Notes: generated from the letters alone by a model not told the origin. A DNA stretch of 64,000 nt from Prevotella sp. (GCA_017469955.1 JAFUFJ010000014.1:1-64000), one strand, 5' to 3'; positions 7,985 through 17,458 are shown, counted from the first letter of the stretch. Program-made: numbers and translations.

Positions 7985-9286
7985 TTATACGACTTCTCCA
8001 TAGAGGTCGAATTCCTCGGCACCGGTGATGCGCACTTGGTAGAACCTTCCTCTTTGAAGTCTTCGGTTTCCGGCAGGAATAAGCACTTCAGGATCAACCT
8101 CCGGCGAGCTAAACTCTGTGCGTCCTATATAATAGTCGCCTTCCTTTCTGTCGACAATCACCTTCATCTCCTGCCCTATTTTTTCTGCTTCCAGTTCTGC
8201 ACTGATGCGCTGTTGCAGGAGCATCAGCCTGTCCAGCCGCTCTTGTTTCTTGTCATTGGGCACGTCATCTGCATAGTGTTGCGCGCTGTAGGTGCCGTCT
8301 TCCTCTGAATAGGCGAAGGCTCCCATGCGTTCAAAGCGTACCGTACGTACGAATTCCATCAGCTCTTCAAAGTCATCTTCGGTCTCTCCGGGGAATCCAA
8401 CCATCAGGGTTGTGCGCAGGGAGATGCCCGGAACCCGGCGTCTTATCTCGCCTATCAGCTCCAGAGTCTCTTGCTTTGTGACGTGCCGATGCATTCTTGA
8501 GAGCATATTGTCGGAGATGTGTTGCAGGGCAATGTCAAGATATTTACACACGTTTGGCTTTTCTCTCATCGCGTCAAGCAGGCCCATAGGGAACTGGTTG
8601 GGATAGGCATAATGCAGGCGGATCCACTCGACGCCCTCAATATCTGCCATCTTCGATATCAGCTCTGTGATGTGTTCTGCTCCGTCAATGTCGCGGCCAT
8701 AGTAGGTCAGTTCTTGGGCAATAACCTGAAATTCCTTCACACCCTGCCCCACCAGCATTCTCACTTCCGACAGAACCTCATCCATCGGCCTGCTTCGATG
8801 GCGACCTGTGATAAGGGGAATGGCACAATAGGCGCAGTGCCGGTCGCATCCTTCACTGATTTTTATATAGGCATAATGGGCCGGAGTCGTCAGGTGTCTT
8901 GCATATGGAACTGCCGTCTGCCGGTGTCTTTCGTCCTCTTTCAGGTCGTTCAAGAGTTCCCTGTAGTTGAACTTTCCATAGTATTTGTCGACCTCTGGCA
9001 ATTCGTTTTCCAGGTCGGCCAGATAGCGTTCAGACAGGCATCCCATGACAAACAGTTTCTTGATGCGGCCTTTTCGCTTGGCTTCGGCAAACTCAAGTAT
9101 CGTGTCAATGCTCTCCTGCTTGGCGTCTTCGATGAACCCACAGGTGTTGATGACAACGATTTCTCCGTGCGGACGCTTGGCATCATGCGTACAGACATAG
9201 CCGTTTGCCTCCATCAGTCCCATCAGCATCTCGCTGTCAACGAGGTTCTTCGAGCATCCAAGTGTTATGATGTCAATCGTCTTCAT
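7985..9286 (-). CDS. rimO: Ribosomal protein S12 methylthiotransferase RimO
   Basis: The 433-residue radical-SAM enzyme adds a methylthio group to an aspartate of ribosomal protein S12. It has the N-terminal MTTase domain (TLGCSKNLVDSE, with further cysteines in NTCGF and MGCLSERY), the radical-SAM triad CDRHCAYC, and a C-terminal TRAM domain. Start 9286 (MKTIDII) is chosen because AGAGAG sits at SD distance upstream; in-frame ATGs at 9292 and 9319 are less likely, and 9319 would overlap ftsY. It lies 29 bp after ftsY. Confidence 0.96.
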   Translation of the reverse strand: MKTIDIITLGCSKNLVDSEMLMGLMEANGYVCTHDAKRPHGEIVVINTCGFIEDAKQESIDTILEFAEAKRKGRIKKLFVMGCLSERYLADLENELPEVDKYYGKFNYRELLNDLKEDERHRQTAVPYARHLTTPAHYAYIKISEGCDRHCAYCAIPLITGRHRSRPMDEVLSEVRMLVGQGVKEFQVIAQELTYYGRDIDGAEHITELISKMADIEGVEWIRLHYAYPNQFPMGLLDAMREKPNVCKYLDIALQHISDNMLSRMHRHVTKQETLELIGEIRRRVPGISLRTTLMVGFPGETEDDFEELMEFVRTVRFERMGAFAYSEEDGTYSAQHYADDVPNDKKQERLDRLMLLQQRISAELEAEKIGQEMKVIVDRKEGDYYIGRTEFSSPEVDPEVLIPAGNRRLQRGRFYQVRITGAEEFDLYGEVV

Positions 9287-9315
9287 GCGCATCTCTCTGG
9301 CTATGGGCGGGCTTA

Positions 9316-10275
9316 TCAATCGTCAACACTGAACAAAGAGTCGACAAACTCCCTCCGGTTGAACAGCTGAAGGTCTTCCATTCCCTCCCCCAGCCCGATG
9401 TATTTCACCGGAACTTTCAGCTGGTCGCTGATGCCTATCACCACGCCTCCCTTGGCCGTTCCGTCGAGTTTCGTAATGGCAAGCGAAGTGATCTGCGTGA
9501 CAGCGGCAAACTGTCGGGCCTGTTCGAAGGCATTCTGCCCTGTAGAACCGTCAAGAACGAGCAGCACTTCGTCGGGTGCTTCAGGAAGTACTTTCTTCAT
9601 GACATCCTTGATTTTCTTCAGCTCGTTCATCAGCCCCACCTTGTTGTGCAGGCGGCCTGCCGTATCGACGATCACCACATCGGCACCGTTAGCCTTGGCC
9701 GACTGCAACGTATCAAAGGCTACCGAGGCAGGATCGCTGCCCATCTGTTGCTTGACAACGGGCACGCCAACGCGCTCTCCCCATATTGATATCTGCTCGA
9801 CGGCAGCTGCGCGGAACGTGTCTGCGGCGCCAAGATAGACCTTCTTACCAGCCTGTTTGAACTGATAGGCCAGCTTTCCGATAGTCGTCGTCTTGCCCAC
9901 TCCGTTGACTCCTACCACCAATATCACATAGGGGCGATGGTCTTCGGGCAGGTCCCACGAGTCGCCGTCAGACGTATTGTTCTCAGCAAGGAGCGAAGCT
10001 ATCTCGTCACGCAATATCTGATTGAGCTCCGACGTAGAGACATATTTGTCGCGAGCCACACGCTCCTCGATGCGTTCTATGATCTTCAAGGTAGTGTCGA
10101 CGCCCACGTCACTCGTTATAAGCACCTCTTCCAGATTGTCAAGCACCTCGTCGTCGACCTTTGACTTTCCCGCAACTGCTCGTGTAAGCTTGTCAAACAC
10201 GCTCTGTTTGGTCTTCTCAAGACCTTGGTCAAGCGTTTCTTTCTTCTTCTTATTGAATAGTCCGAATATTCCCAT
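9316..10275 (-). CDS. ftsY: Signal recognition particle receptor FtsY
   Basis: The 319-residue SRP GTPase docks ribosome-nascent chain complexes at the membrane. It shows a short basic N-terminal region (GIFGLFNKKKKE), the NG domain with P-loop GVNGVGKTTTIGK, AADTFRAAAVEQ, DTAGR, and TKLDGTAKGG. It lacks the long acidic A domain of E. coli FtsY, as in most Bacteroidetes. Start 10275 is preferred over the ATG two codons upstream. It is followed by rimO; its usual upstream partners rpmB-rpmG-DUF4295 are about 9 kb away here. Confidence 0.97.
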   Translation of the reverse strand: MGIFGLFNKKKKETLDQGLEKTKQSVFDKLTRAVAGKSKVDDEVLDNLEEVLITSDVGVDTTLKIIERIEERVARDKYVSTSELNQILRDEIASLLAENNTSDGDSWDLPEDHRPYVILVVGVNGVGKTTTIGKLAYQFKQAGKKVYLGAADTFRAAAVEQISIWGERVGVPVVKQQMGSDPASVAFDTLQSAKANGADVVIVDTAGRLHNKVGLMNELKKIKDVMKKVLPEAPDEVLLVLDGSTGQNAFEQARQFAAVTQITSLAITKLDGTAKGGVVIGISDQLKVPVKYIGLGEGMEDLQLFNRREFVDSLFSVDD

Positions 10276-10421
10276 AGACAAACATTATTTGCCACAAAAT
10301 TATGAAAAAAAAATGAATCTCACAACACTTCACGCATAAATCAATAGCCCAAACGCTGAAATACCGCCTCCTCTGCGGCCCACGCTGCCTATTCTGGCCG
10401 GTGAGAAAGGTGGTTCTTCTC

Positions 10422-10526
10422 GGGAAATTCACCAGAGAATTTTGGAAATTCTCCAGAAAATTCGGAAAATTCTCCAGAAAATTCGGAAAATTCTCCAGAA
10501 AATTCGGAAAATTCTCCAGAAAATTT
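10422..10526. repeat. 21-22-bp array, family 2 (GAAAATTC), copy a
   Basis: Five units of 22, 20, 21, 21 and 21 bp start at 10422, 10444, 10464, 10485 and 10506. Each carries two GAAAATTC-like boxes separated by TCCA, so A/T tracts recur about every 10.5 bp, one helical turn. The array ends in CCCGG, pairing with CGGG at its start. It lies in a 505-bp gap between ftsY (divergent, minus) and the methyltransferase gene (plus), about 100 bp upstream of two tandem promoters. A related copy is at 37190-37255. Confidence 0.9.
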
Positions 10527-10625
10527 CCCGGCTTCGGTTCACCTTCACGCCTGACACGAGGAGAATTGACGGTCGCGAAGACGGCATGTCGCGACAATGA
10601 AAGCGAAAAAAACTTCGCATTTTCC

Positions 10626-10656
10626 TTTGCATTGCACCCTACTTTGCGTATCTTTG
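10626..10656 (+). promoter_or_regulatory. Distal tandem promoter of the glycosyltransferase operon
   Basis: TTTG (10626-10629), 19 bp, TATCTTTG (10649-10656): a perfect Bacteroidetes consensus. The 37 bp including the boxes resemble the second promoter 87 bp downstream, suggesting duplication. Confidence 0.7.
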
Positions 10657-10712
10657 CTGTCTGGAGGTCTGCGAAAATACGGTGTCTCGGCATAAAAAAG
10701 AAAAGGATTTCT

Positions 10713-10743
10713 TTTGTTCTACACTCAACTTTGCGTATCTTTG
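10713..10743 (+). promoter_or_regulatory. Proximal tandem promoter in a dispersed element
   Basis: TTTG (10713-10716), 19 bp, TATCTTTG (10736-10743), 37 bp before the start at 10781. The preceding AAAAAAGAAAAGGATTTC belongs to the same dispersed promoter element seen at 36722-36775 and 46079-46130. Confidence 0.75.
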
Positions 10744-10780
10744 CACGAAAATAGAAGGAGCTTTGCAATACCACATAAGC

Positions 10781-11680
10781 ATGACAAGCAGCACACACAT
10801 AGCAAGATGGCTCGACGGAATAGCCTACGAAGTGGCGTTCTGGAACAATGTCTACCGATGGAAAAGGACGTTCAACGGACTGTTGGCATGGTCGCATTAC
10901 GGCTCGAACATCGAACTGGAAGGCTTTGATGCCAACGGATTCCTGGCCACACATGACGCTCCCAAGGTGCTTGACGTGGGCGCAGGCATGAGTTATGCAC
11001 CAGGCGATCACATCGTAAAAGACGGCATAAGCCAACCGCTTGACATCCACTATGTAGACCCGTTGGCCATGTTTTTCAACCAGATTCTGCAACGCCACCA
11101 TCGTGAACTGCCGGCCATTGAGTTCGGCATGATGGAGTATCTTTCGGCATTCTATGAAGAGGGAAGCGTCTCGATGGTCGTCATTCAGAATGCCCTTGAC
11201 CACTCTGCTGCCCCCATGAAGGGCATCTTTGAGGCCCTCTACACGCTCGAGACCGGAGGTATTCTCTATCTGAACCACCACCCTAACGAGGCGGAAGTAG
11301 AGAACTACAAGGGATTCCACCAGTATAACATCATTGCCGAGAACGGCCGACTGACGATATGGAACCGCGACGAACACATGGACGTAGCAGCAATGCTGGA
11401 AGGGTTTGCCGTCATTGACCAGGCCTTGCAGGTGGAGAACGGACATGTGATTGCGGTTATTCGCAAGACAAACCGAGTGCCAGACGAGCTCTTGCAAAAC
11501 CGCGAAGACAAGCGTTTGCTGTGCGAAGAACTGCTGAGTCAGGCGCAGAACCACCAACGGCTTGGCTACGATGTGAAAAAGAAAATAACGTATTGGAAGT
11601 ACAATGCCATCCAGCTTGTCGCCCAGGCACTGCCTTGGACGCTCAAGATGCGGCTCAAACATCTGCTCACAGGCAAGTAG
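10781..11680 (+). CDS. SAM-dependent methyltransferase, class I
   Basis: The 299-residue protein has a Rossmann-type SAM motif VLDVGAGMSYAPGD at about 63-76, an acidic strand end IHYVDPLA, and a later EFGMMEYLSAF / MVVIQNALDHS pair that fits motifs of class I methyltransferases. No signal peptide is seen. The start at 10781 is used because the longer frame runs back through the promoter. Standing first in a run with three glycosyltransferases 21 bp downstream, it probably modifies a sugar or a polysaccharide precursor; this is inference from context. Confidence 0.75.
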   Translation: MTSSTHIARWLDGIAYEVAFWNNVYRWKRTFNGLLAWSHYGSNIELEGFDANGFLATHDAPKVLDVGAGMSYAPGDHIVKDGISQPLDIHYVDPLAMFFNQILQRHHRELPAIEFGMMEYLSAFYEEGSVSMVVIQNALDHSAAPMKGIFEALYTLETGGILYLNHHPNEAEVENYKGFHQYNIIAENGRLTIWNRDEHMDVAAMLEGFAVIDQALQVENGHVIAVIRKTNRVPDELLQNREDKRLLCEELLSQAQNHQRLGYDVKKKITYWKYNAIQLVAQALPWTLKMRLKHLLTGK

Positions 11681-11701
11681 ACTCCAAACGCCAAAGAGCC
11701 T

Positions 11702-12649
11702 ATGACTCCGAGATTGTCGATTATCATTCCCGCCTACAATGCCGAGAAGACACTCGAAAAATGTGTAAAGAGCGTTGTGGCAACAGCCGGTCAGGAGGTT
11801 GAAATCATCCTCGTTGACGACGGTTCAACCGATTCTACACCCGGGATATGCGACAGACTTGCCAATGACAACAGCTGCGTCAGCGTGATTCATCAGGCAA
11901 ACAAAGGACTTAGCGGAGCCAGGAATGCAGGGCTCGAGACGGCCAAAGGACACTATGTCACCTTTCTTGACGCAGATGACTGGATATGCCTGGCTACAAT
12001 TCCGAAGCTGTTGCACATCCTATCCGCCCATCCCGAATACGACATTCTGGAATATTCCATGAAGAAGACATGGGAAAACGGAAAGACTGAAGCTCTGGAA
12101 TGGAGGCAAGGCCTGTACACTTCCCTCGCCGACTACTGGCTTTTCGCTGAAGGCTACAGCCATTCTTATGCCTGCAACAAAATCTTCAAACGCAAGCTTT
12201 TCGACGGTTTGCGGTTTCCTGAAGGCGTTGTTTTTGAAGACGTCTACACCATTCCCCATTTGATGAAACGGGCAGAAACGATTGCTGTCACACCCGAAGG
12301 TTCATACATGTACTTCCAGAATCAGCAGGGCATCACCCATCAAGCCTCAGCCAAGCAATGGTACATGCTGCTCGCCCATCACCTGAAGATGTGGGAAGAA
12401 CTGCAGAAACAGGGTGTCTCCGGCAAAGCCTATGCCACGGCCATGAGCAAATACTATATGCATCTTGTCAACATTCAGCTGTATTACTCGGCTCTTTCTG
12501 GTGCAGAAAACGAGCTGAAGGAGTATCCAGCCAAGTGGGAAGGATGCACATCGTGGCAATCAGGGATAAAACTTCTGCTGCTGAAAGCGATGGGAATAAA
12601 ACGACTTTGCCGGCTCTATGCCTGCATCTATCATAAGCAAACACGATGA
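11702..12649 (+). CDS. Family 2 glycosyltransferase
   Basis: The 315-residue GT-A enzyme has LSIIIPAYNAEKTLEKC at the N-terminus, the nucleotide-sugar motif LVDDGSTDSTP (38-48), KGLSGARNAGLE and the metal-binding DADDW (90-94). A later FEDVYTIPHL fits the catalytic-base region of GT2 enzymes acting in surface polysaccharide or O-antigen synthesis. The donor and acceptor sugars cannot be assigned. It is second in the operon and overlaps the next gene by ATGA. Confidence 0.9.
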   Translation: MTPRLSIIIPAYNAEKTLEKCVKSVVATAGQEVEIILVDDGSTDSTPGICDRLANDNSCVSVIHQANKGLSGARNAGLETAKGHYVTFLDADDWICLATIPKLLHILSAHPEYDILEYSMKKTWENGKTEALEWRQGLYTSLADYWLFAEGYSHSYACNKIFKRKLFDGLRFPEGVVFEDVYTIPHLMKRAETIAVTPEGSYMYFQNQQGITHQASAKQWYMLLAHHLKMWEELQKQGVSGKAYATAMSKYYMHLVNIQLYYSALSGAENELKEYPAKWEGCTSWQSGIKLLLLKAMGIKRLCRLYACIYHKQTR

Positions 12650-13590
12650 GCATCAGCTTTATCATCACCTATCACAACGAGCCTTCCGACACACTGCTCG
12701 AATGCCTTCAAAGCATCATGGCGCTGGAACTACGGGAAGATGAGTATGAGATGATTGTCATAGACGACGGCTCTTCTACCCATCCGATGGAGGACACACG
12801 CCTTCAAGCGATACCCGTCAAATACATACGCCAGACAAATCAAGGCATCAGCTGTGCAAGAAACACAGGCATAAGTCACGCCTCCATGCAGTACATCCAG
12901 TTTGTCGATGCCGATGATGCCTTAATGACAACGGCCTACAGCAAAGTGGTTGACTTGCTCAGGGAAGAGCATCCTGACGCAGTGATGTTCGACTTCACAT
13001 GCGAAAAGCCGGCCCCTCTGACATACAAAAGGCGCCCGGCAACCGACGGAACAACCTATATGGCCAGACACAACATCAACGGAGCCGTGTGGAGTTCTGT
13101 CATAAAAAAGGAGATTTGCCACAACTTGTCGTTCACGCCGGGCACCACCTACGGCGAGGACGAAGAGTTTACAGCCCGAATGATGCTGCGGACAAAGAGT
13201 TTCATACGCGTATTTATAAAGGCATATTACTATCGTCAACACCCTCATTCGGCCACCCACCAGCTGGATTGGGCATCCATCGAGAAACGGTTTGACGACA
13301 ACATTGGGGTTATCAAGCGCCTGCGTACACTTTCATTGACACTGGACAAACCCAAGAAGGCTGCCCTCGGAAGACGTACTGACCAACTGACCTTGGACAT
13401 CATCTACAACGCTGCACGCCTCACCCATGACGCTTCTTATGTGGAACAACTGATTCGGAACCTCAGGAAAGAGGGACTGTTTCCCGTTCCTCTCAAAGCA
13501 TATACGGCGAAATATGTGCTGCTACATGTCATGACATGCGGGCGACGCAGCCGGAAAATGTTGTGCAGAATATTATCATCAAAGGCATGA
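12646..13590 (+). CDS. Family 2 glycosyltransferase
   Basis: The 314-residue GT-A protein starts MSISFIITYHNEPSDTL and carries VIDDGSSTHP (38-47), QGISCARNTGIS and DADD (88-91); the following YGEDEEFTARMML matches the acidic catalytic region. It is distantly similar to the preceding gene and may have arisen by duplication. Its start and stop both overlap neighbours by four bases, indicating tight translational coupling across the three glycosyltransferases. Confidence 0.9.
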   Translation: MSISFIITYHNEPSDTLLECLQSIMALELREDEYEMIVIDDGSSTHPMEDTRLQAIPVKYIRQTNQGISCARNTGISHASMQYIQFVDADDALMTTAYSKVVDLLREEHPDAVMFDFTCEKPAPLTYKRRPATDGTTYMARHNINGAVWSSVIKKEICHNLSFTPGTTYGEDEEFTARMMLRTKSFIRVFIKAYYYRQHPHSATHQLDWASIEKRFDDNIGVIKRLRTLSLTLDKPKKAALGRRTDQLTLDIIYNAARLTHDASYVEQLIRNLRKEGLFPVPLKAYTAKYVLLHVMTCGRRSRKMLCRILSSKA

Positions 13591-14699
13591 AGATACTATT
13601 ATTAGGAGAATACAGCAACGTACATGCCACACTGGCTGACGGCTTGCGAACCCTTGGACACGAAGTTACGGTAGCTTCGAACGGGGACTTCTGGAAAAAC
13701 TATCCCCGCGACATTGACCTTCCACGCACATATACCAAATGGGGAGGCATCAAATACATGGCCAGACTCTTGCGCATCCTTCCCCAGCTAAAGGGTTATG
13801 ATGTTGTTCAGCTGATCAATCCGATGTTCTTGGAAATCAAGGCAAAACGCATATTTCCAATATACAGCTACCTAAAGCGGCACAACAAGAAAATCATTCT
13901 CTGCGGCTTTGGCATGGACTACTATTGGGTAAACACCAATATCACCGACAGACCTCTTCGCTACAGTGACTTTAATTTCGGAGAAAAGCTGCGAACAGAC
14001 GATAATGCCAAGCGCGAGATTGCTGACTGGATTGGCACAGAAAAAGAACGGCTCAACAAGTATATTGCCGACGACTGTGACGCTATTGTCACAGGACTCT
14101 ATGAATATTGGGTGTGCTACCATCCGGCCTTTCCTGAGAAAACTTCCTTTATTCCTTTTCCTATCAAGGACATTGCCGAGGAGAGTGCGGTCGGGACTTC
14201 AGACCTCAATCGCCCGATACGCATATTTATCGGCATCAACAAGACACGCTCTGTCTACAAGGGAACCGACATTATGCTGAAAGCAGCACAAGACATCAAA
14301 AAGAATTACGCCGACAAAGTGGAGCTGAACATTGCCGAAAATGTTCCATTCAGCCAATATGTCGACATGATGAGTCATTCAGATCTCATCCTTGATCAGC
14401 TGTATAGCTACACACCAGCCATGAATGCTCTCGCCGCGATGGCTAAGGGAATAATATGTGTTGGAGGGGGAGAACCGGAGAACTATGATATCCTTCATGA
14501 GGAAGAATTACGGCCGATCATCAATGTAGAGCCAAGCTATGAGAGCGTCTTCTGTGAACTTGAGCAGGTTGTTCTGCATCCGGAGTGTATCGGAAAGCTA
14601 AAGAAACAAGGCATTGAATACGTAAGAAGACACCACGACTACCGCAAAGTAGCCAGGCAATACCTTGCCCTTTACGAGAAAATCTGCAATGGACGATAG
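13587..14699 (+). CDS. GT-B-type glycosyltransferase
   Basis: The 370-residue protein begins MKILLLGEYSNVHATLADGL, a GT-B N-terminal strand and glycine loop, with RTLGHEVTVAS. The C-terminal half contains FIGINKTRSVYKGTDIM and a YTPAMNALAAMAKG...GGGEPENY region resembling the donor-binding EX7E area of GT4-like enzymes, although a clear EX7E is not evident. It probably completes the same glycan pathway. Start 13587 gives the ATGA overlap with the previous gene; an upstream ATG at 13536 would overlap by 55 bp. Confidence 0.78.
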   Translation: MKILLLGEYSNVHATLADGLRTLGHEVTVASNGDFWKNYPRDIDLPRTYTKWGGIKYMARLLRILPQLKGYDVVQLINPMFLEIKAKRIFPIYSYLKRHNKKIILCGFGMDYYWVNTNITDRPLRYSDFNFGEKLRTDDNAKREIADWIGTEKERLNKYIADDCDAIVTGLYEYWVCYHPAFPEKTSFIPFPIKDIAEESAVGTSDLNRPIRIFIGINKTRSVYKGTDIMLKAAQDIKKNYADKVELNIAENVPFSQYVDMMSHSDLILDQLYSYTPAMNALAAMAKGIICVGGGEPENYDILHEEELRPIINVEPSYESVFCELEQVVLHPECIGKLKKQGIEYVRRHHDYRKVARQYLALYEKICNGR

Positions 14700-14726
14700 G
14701 ACGAAGCGAAAGGAATCGCAGAAAAG

Positions 14727-14769
14727 AAGACGGCCAGGAAGCAATACTTCCCGGCCGTCTTTCTTTTTT
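14727..14769. terminator. Bidirectional terminator
   Basis: AAGACGGCC (14727-14735) pairs with GGCCGTCTT (14753-14761), with an inner GGAAG/CTTCC stem and T-rich tail TTCTTTTTT. It serves the glycosyltransferase operon and, on the other strand, rpsP. Confidence 0.85.
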
Positions 14770-14781
14770 CAACAGAAGTGA

Positions 14782-15303
14782 TTAAGCCTCTGCGGGAGCC
14801 TCTTCTGCTGGAGTTTCATCAGCAGGAACCTCTTCAGCTACGGCTGCAGCCTTCTTCTCGGCTACCTTTTTAGCGATAGCTGCATTGACTTGCTTCTCAG
14901 CTTCGAGAGCCTTTGCAGCTGCTTCACGCTTGGCTTTTTCTTCATTTGCACGTACTGTGTCGAAACCAGCGACCTTTCCAGCTTTCCATGCATCAAACTT
15001 TTGTTGAGCAGTAAGCTCGTCGAAAGCGCCCTTCTTCACGCCACCGCGCAAGTGCTTCATCATGTAAACACCCTCTGACTTGAGAATGTTGCGGGCAGTA
15101 TCTGTGGGCTGTGCGCCTACCTCTACCCAATAGAGAGCACGTTCGAAATTCAAATCTACGGTTGCAGGGTTTGTGTTTGGATTGTACATACCCAGCTTTT
15201 CAGTGAAACGACCATCACGTGGTGCACGAGCGTCGGCGACGACAATGCGATAAACTGCATAGCCCTTACGGCCACCGCGCTGCAATCTGATTTTTGTTGC
15301 CAT
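14782..15303 (-). CDS. rpsP: 30S ribosomal protein S16, long form
   Basis: Residues 1-85 are canonical S16 ([38 protein letters not shown]), a small-subunit assembly protein. The remaining 88 residues form an extension rich in Ala, Lys and Glu that ends in repeated EEAPAEA-like blocks, giving 173 residues against about 80-90 in most bacteria. Such tails are common in Bacteroidetes S16 and their role is not known. A -7 box TAACTTTG lies on the minus strand at 15363-15370, about 60 bp upstream of the start. Confidence 0.97.
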   Translation of the reverse strand: MATKIRLQRGGRKGYAVYRIVVADARAPRDGRFTEKLGMYNPNTNPATVDLNFERALYWVEVGAQPTDTARNILKSEGVYMMKHLRGGVKKGAFDELTAQQKFDAWKAGKVAGFDTVRANEEKAKREAAAKALEAEKQVNAAIAKKVAEKKAAAVAEEVPADETPAEEAPAEA

Positions 15304-15489
15304 TGTTAATTTTGTTTTGTTAATTAATTGAATTTCATACCATCAACTCGTGATAGCGGGTGCAAAGTTACGAAGAAAACGCGAAGTATGTATGACAAAG
15401 TGGGGAGAATTTGCAGTATCGGGCCTGTTTTTTAACGTTTTTTGTGGTGTATCAGCCCATTCTATTTCCCTTACTTGCTGTCCTTGCTC

Positions 15490-16527
15490 TTACATAACTC
15501 CGTCTTCTCGCAGTTTTTCTTGCCACTTCCATGCCGAAGCAAGCACGTCTTCGACGGGTGTGTCGGCTTTCCATCCAAGTACTTTATTAGCCTTGTCTAC
15601 GTTGCCCCATACCTTCTCTATGTCGCCTTCCCGGCGTGGAGCATACTCCCAATTGACCTTTACGCCGGTGGCTTTCTCGAACCCTTCGACCACCTCAAGT
15701 GTGGAAAGTCCACGACCTGTACCGATATTGAAGTACTCGATGGCATCGCCATCAGCATCGAGAACGCGCTCCATTGCCTTGACATGAGCCTTGGCCAAGT
15801 CAACGACATAGATGTAGTCGCGGATGCAAGTGCCGTCGGGCGTGTTATAGTCGTTTCCGAATATCTTCAGCTGCTTGCGTATTCCTATGGCTGTCTGGGT
15901 GACAAAGGGGATGAGATTCATGGGCACTCCGTTAGGCAATTCGCCGATGAGTGCCGACGGATGGGCTCCGATGGGGTTGAAATAGCGCAGGACTATCGAC
16001 TTGATGGGTGCACCGGAGTGGATAAAGTCGTAGATGATTTCCTCGTTGATCTGCTTGGTGTTGCCATAGGGTGAGAGGGCTTTCTGGATGGGAGCATCCT
16101 CGGTAACGGGCAGGTTTTCTTTGGAAGGCTGTCCGTAGACGGTGCAGCTGCTGGAGAAAATGATGCCCTTCACGCCGTATTTCGGCATGAGTTCAAGCAG
16201 GTTGACCAGCGACACAATGTTGTTGCGATAGTAGAGTAATGGCTTTTCAACGCTCTCTCCGACGGCCTTTGAGGCTGCGAAATGGATGATGCCTTCTATC
16301 TGAGGATACTTTTTGAAGACTGCCTCGGTGGCCTCAAGGTCCTTCAAGTCGACATTCTCAAAGGCCGGACGAACGCCAGTGATCTTCTCGATGCCGTCGA
16401 GCACCTCGATCTTTGAATTTGAAAGGTTGTCGACAATTACTACATTGTAGCCTGCCTGCTGCAGCTCTACGGTGGTGTGCGAACCGATGAATCCGGTTCC
16501 GCCTGTTACTAAGATGGTCTGTTTCAT
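15490..16527 (-). CDS. galE: UDP-glucose 4-epimerase
   Basis: The 345-residue short-chain dehydrogenase fold enzyme interconverts UDP-glucose and UDP-galactose in the Leloir pathway and for glycan synthesis. It has the NAD motif GGTGFIG (9-15), NLSNS, the serine region FSSSCTVYG, and the catalytic YGNTK (YxxxK). RYFNPIGAHPSALIGE and the C-terminal substrate loop are intact. It stands alone on the minus strand but may feed the glycosyltransferase operon nearby. Confidence 0.96.
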   Translation of the reverse strand: MKQTILVTGGTGFIGSHTTVELQQAGYNVVIVDNLSNSKIEVLDGIEKITGVRPAFENVDLKDLEATEAVFKKYPQIEGIIHFAASKAVGESVEKPLLYYRNNIVSLVNLLELMPKYGVKGIIFSSSCTVYGQPSKENLPVTEDAPIQKALSPYGNTKQINEEIIYDFIHSGAPIKSIVLRYFNPIGAHPSALIGELPNGVPMNLIPFVTQTAIGIRKQLKIFGNDYNTPDGTCIRDYIYVVDLAKAHVKAMERVLDADGDAIEYFNIGTGRGLSTLEVVEGFEKATGVKVNWEYAPRREGDIEKVWGNVDKANKVLGWKADTPVEDVLASAWKWQEKLREDGVM

Positions 16528-16697
16528 ATTGGTGATGATATTACTTCTCGTTTAGATATATAACGAAAAGCGGGGTGCTTTATTATAGACTCGGGGCTTT
16601 TTAGAGAAGAAAATCTGAAAATATTTTGTAAAAAATATGGCGGTCTACCCAAAAAACTGTATATTTGCAGTGTTTTAAGGCATCAGCCTGACCAACC

Positions 16698-17171
16698 ATG
16701 ATGATTTCAAGCAGAAAGGAACCCAAGGAAATGACTCACCCCTCAGAGCAAACTACACAACAGATTGACCGTGCAATCAGGAAGATTGCACAGAAGTTTC
16801 CCTATGCCGACGACACGGCTTTCGTGACCGACATCCACCTGCGCGCTACTCAGGAAAGCGGCGAACTGCTTGCCTTCGACGACGACGACAATGAGATTAA
16901 CCGCTGCGTGATTGAGCAATGGATAGACAACAAGGACGAAGACTTCTATGAGAGCGTGACGGATGTGTTGCGCAACAGGCTGAAACACTCGCACGAACTG
17001 GTCGACTCGATGGGAATCATGAAGCCCTACAGCTTCGTTTTGGAGGACGAAGACAAGGAGACCATCGCCGAACTCTACGTTGCCGACGACGAAACTATCA
17101 TCATCGGAGACGACCTGATGAAGGATCTTGACGAAGACCTTGACGAGTTTTTCAAGAAGCTTTTCGAATAG
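16698..17171 (+). CDS. Acidic protein of unknown function
   Basis: The 157-residue protein is strongly acidic (FDDDDNEIN, DNKDEDFYESV, and a C-terminal DLDEDLDEFFKKLFE). It has no signal peptide, membrane segment or motif I recognise. The N-terminal start is uncertain: ATG 16698 and ATG 16731 (MTHPSEQ) are both possible, the latter with GGA close upstream. A -7 box TATATTTG lies at 16660-16667. It is followed by a strong terminator, so it is a monocistronic gene. Confidence 0.7.
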   Translation: MMISSRKEPKEMTHPSEQTTQQIDRAIRKIAQKFPYADDTAFVTDIHLRATQESGELLAFDDDDNEINRCVIEQWIDNKDEDFYESVTDVLRNRLKHSHELVDSMGIMKPYSFVLEDEDKETIAELYVADDETIIIGDDLMKDLDEDLDEFFKKLFE

Positions 17172-17214
17172 GCAACCATCTGTAAACGAGCCATTTCCAT
17201 TCCTTCTACGGCAT

Positions 17215-17246
17215 AAGGCGTTCCATTTCCAAGGAACGCCTTTTTC
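17215..17246 (+). terminator. Rho-independent terminator
   Basis: AAGGCGTTCC (17215-17224) pairs with GGAACGCCTT (17233-17242), followed by TTTTTC. It ends the acidic-protein gene. Confidence 0.88.
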
Positions 17247-17257
17247 AATTGCCGGCA

Positions 17258-17367
17258 AGAAAGCTATCCTTTCAGCCCGGGAAGTCTTAGCTTTCATCAC
17301 AAGAACCCTATCCTTTCTCACCCAGAACCCATAGACTTATCAGGCAGAAACCTAAGCTTTCTCAGGC
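17258..17367. repeat. 22-bp array, family 4, diverged copy c
   Basis: Five 22-bp units start at 17258, 17280, 17302, 17324 and 17346. The consensus is AGAAANCNTANNCTTTCT plus four more bases, an imperfect dyad. The sequence is a diverged, inverted relative of the near-identical copies at 48587-48696 and 49710-49819. It lies in a 347-bp gap between convergent genes; the rest of the gap holds the two terminators and no other recognisable signal. Confidence 0.85.
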
Positions 17368-17458
17368 ATGAGGAGCCGCATCCGAAGCACGACGCCACAG
17401 GTTCCTGTACTGCAGTCCCGCCCGAAGACAGCCTCACCCTTGCCCGAAAACGACAAGA

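Noticed and set aside
10401-10754. Plus-strand frame with a seven-residue repeat (GKFSRKF) over the family 2 array
   Set aside because: The related array at 37189 has 21-22-bp units that break the frame, there is no ribosome binding site, and the frame runs through two promoters. The repeat is a DNA feature.
10250-11662. A 470-codon minus-strand frame opposite the methyltransferase gene
   Set aside because: It runs antisense to a well-supported gene and crosses the array and promoters; composition is not protein-like.
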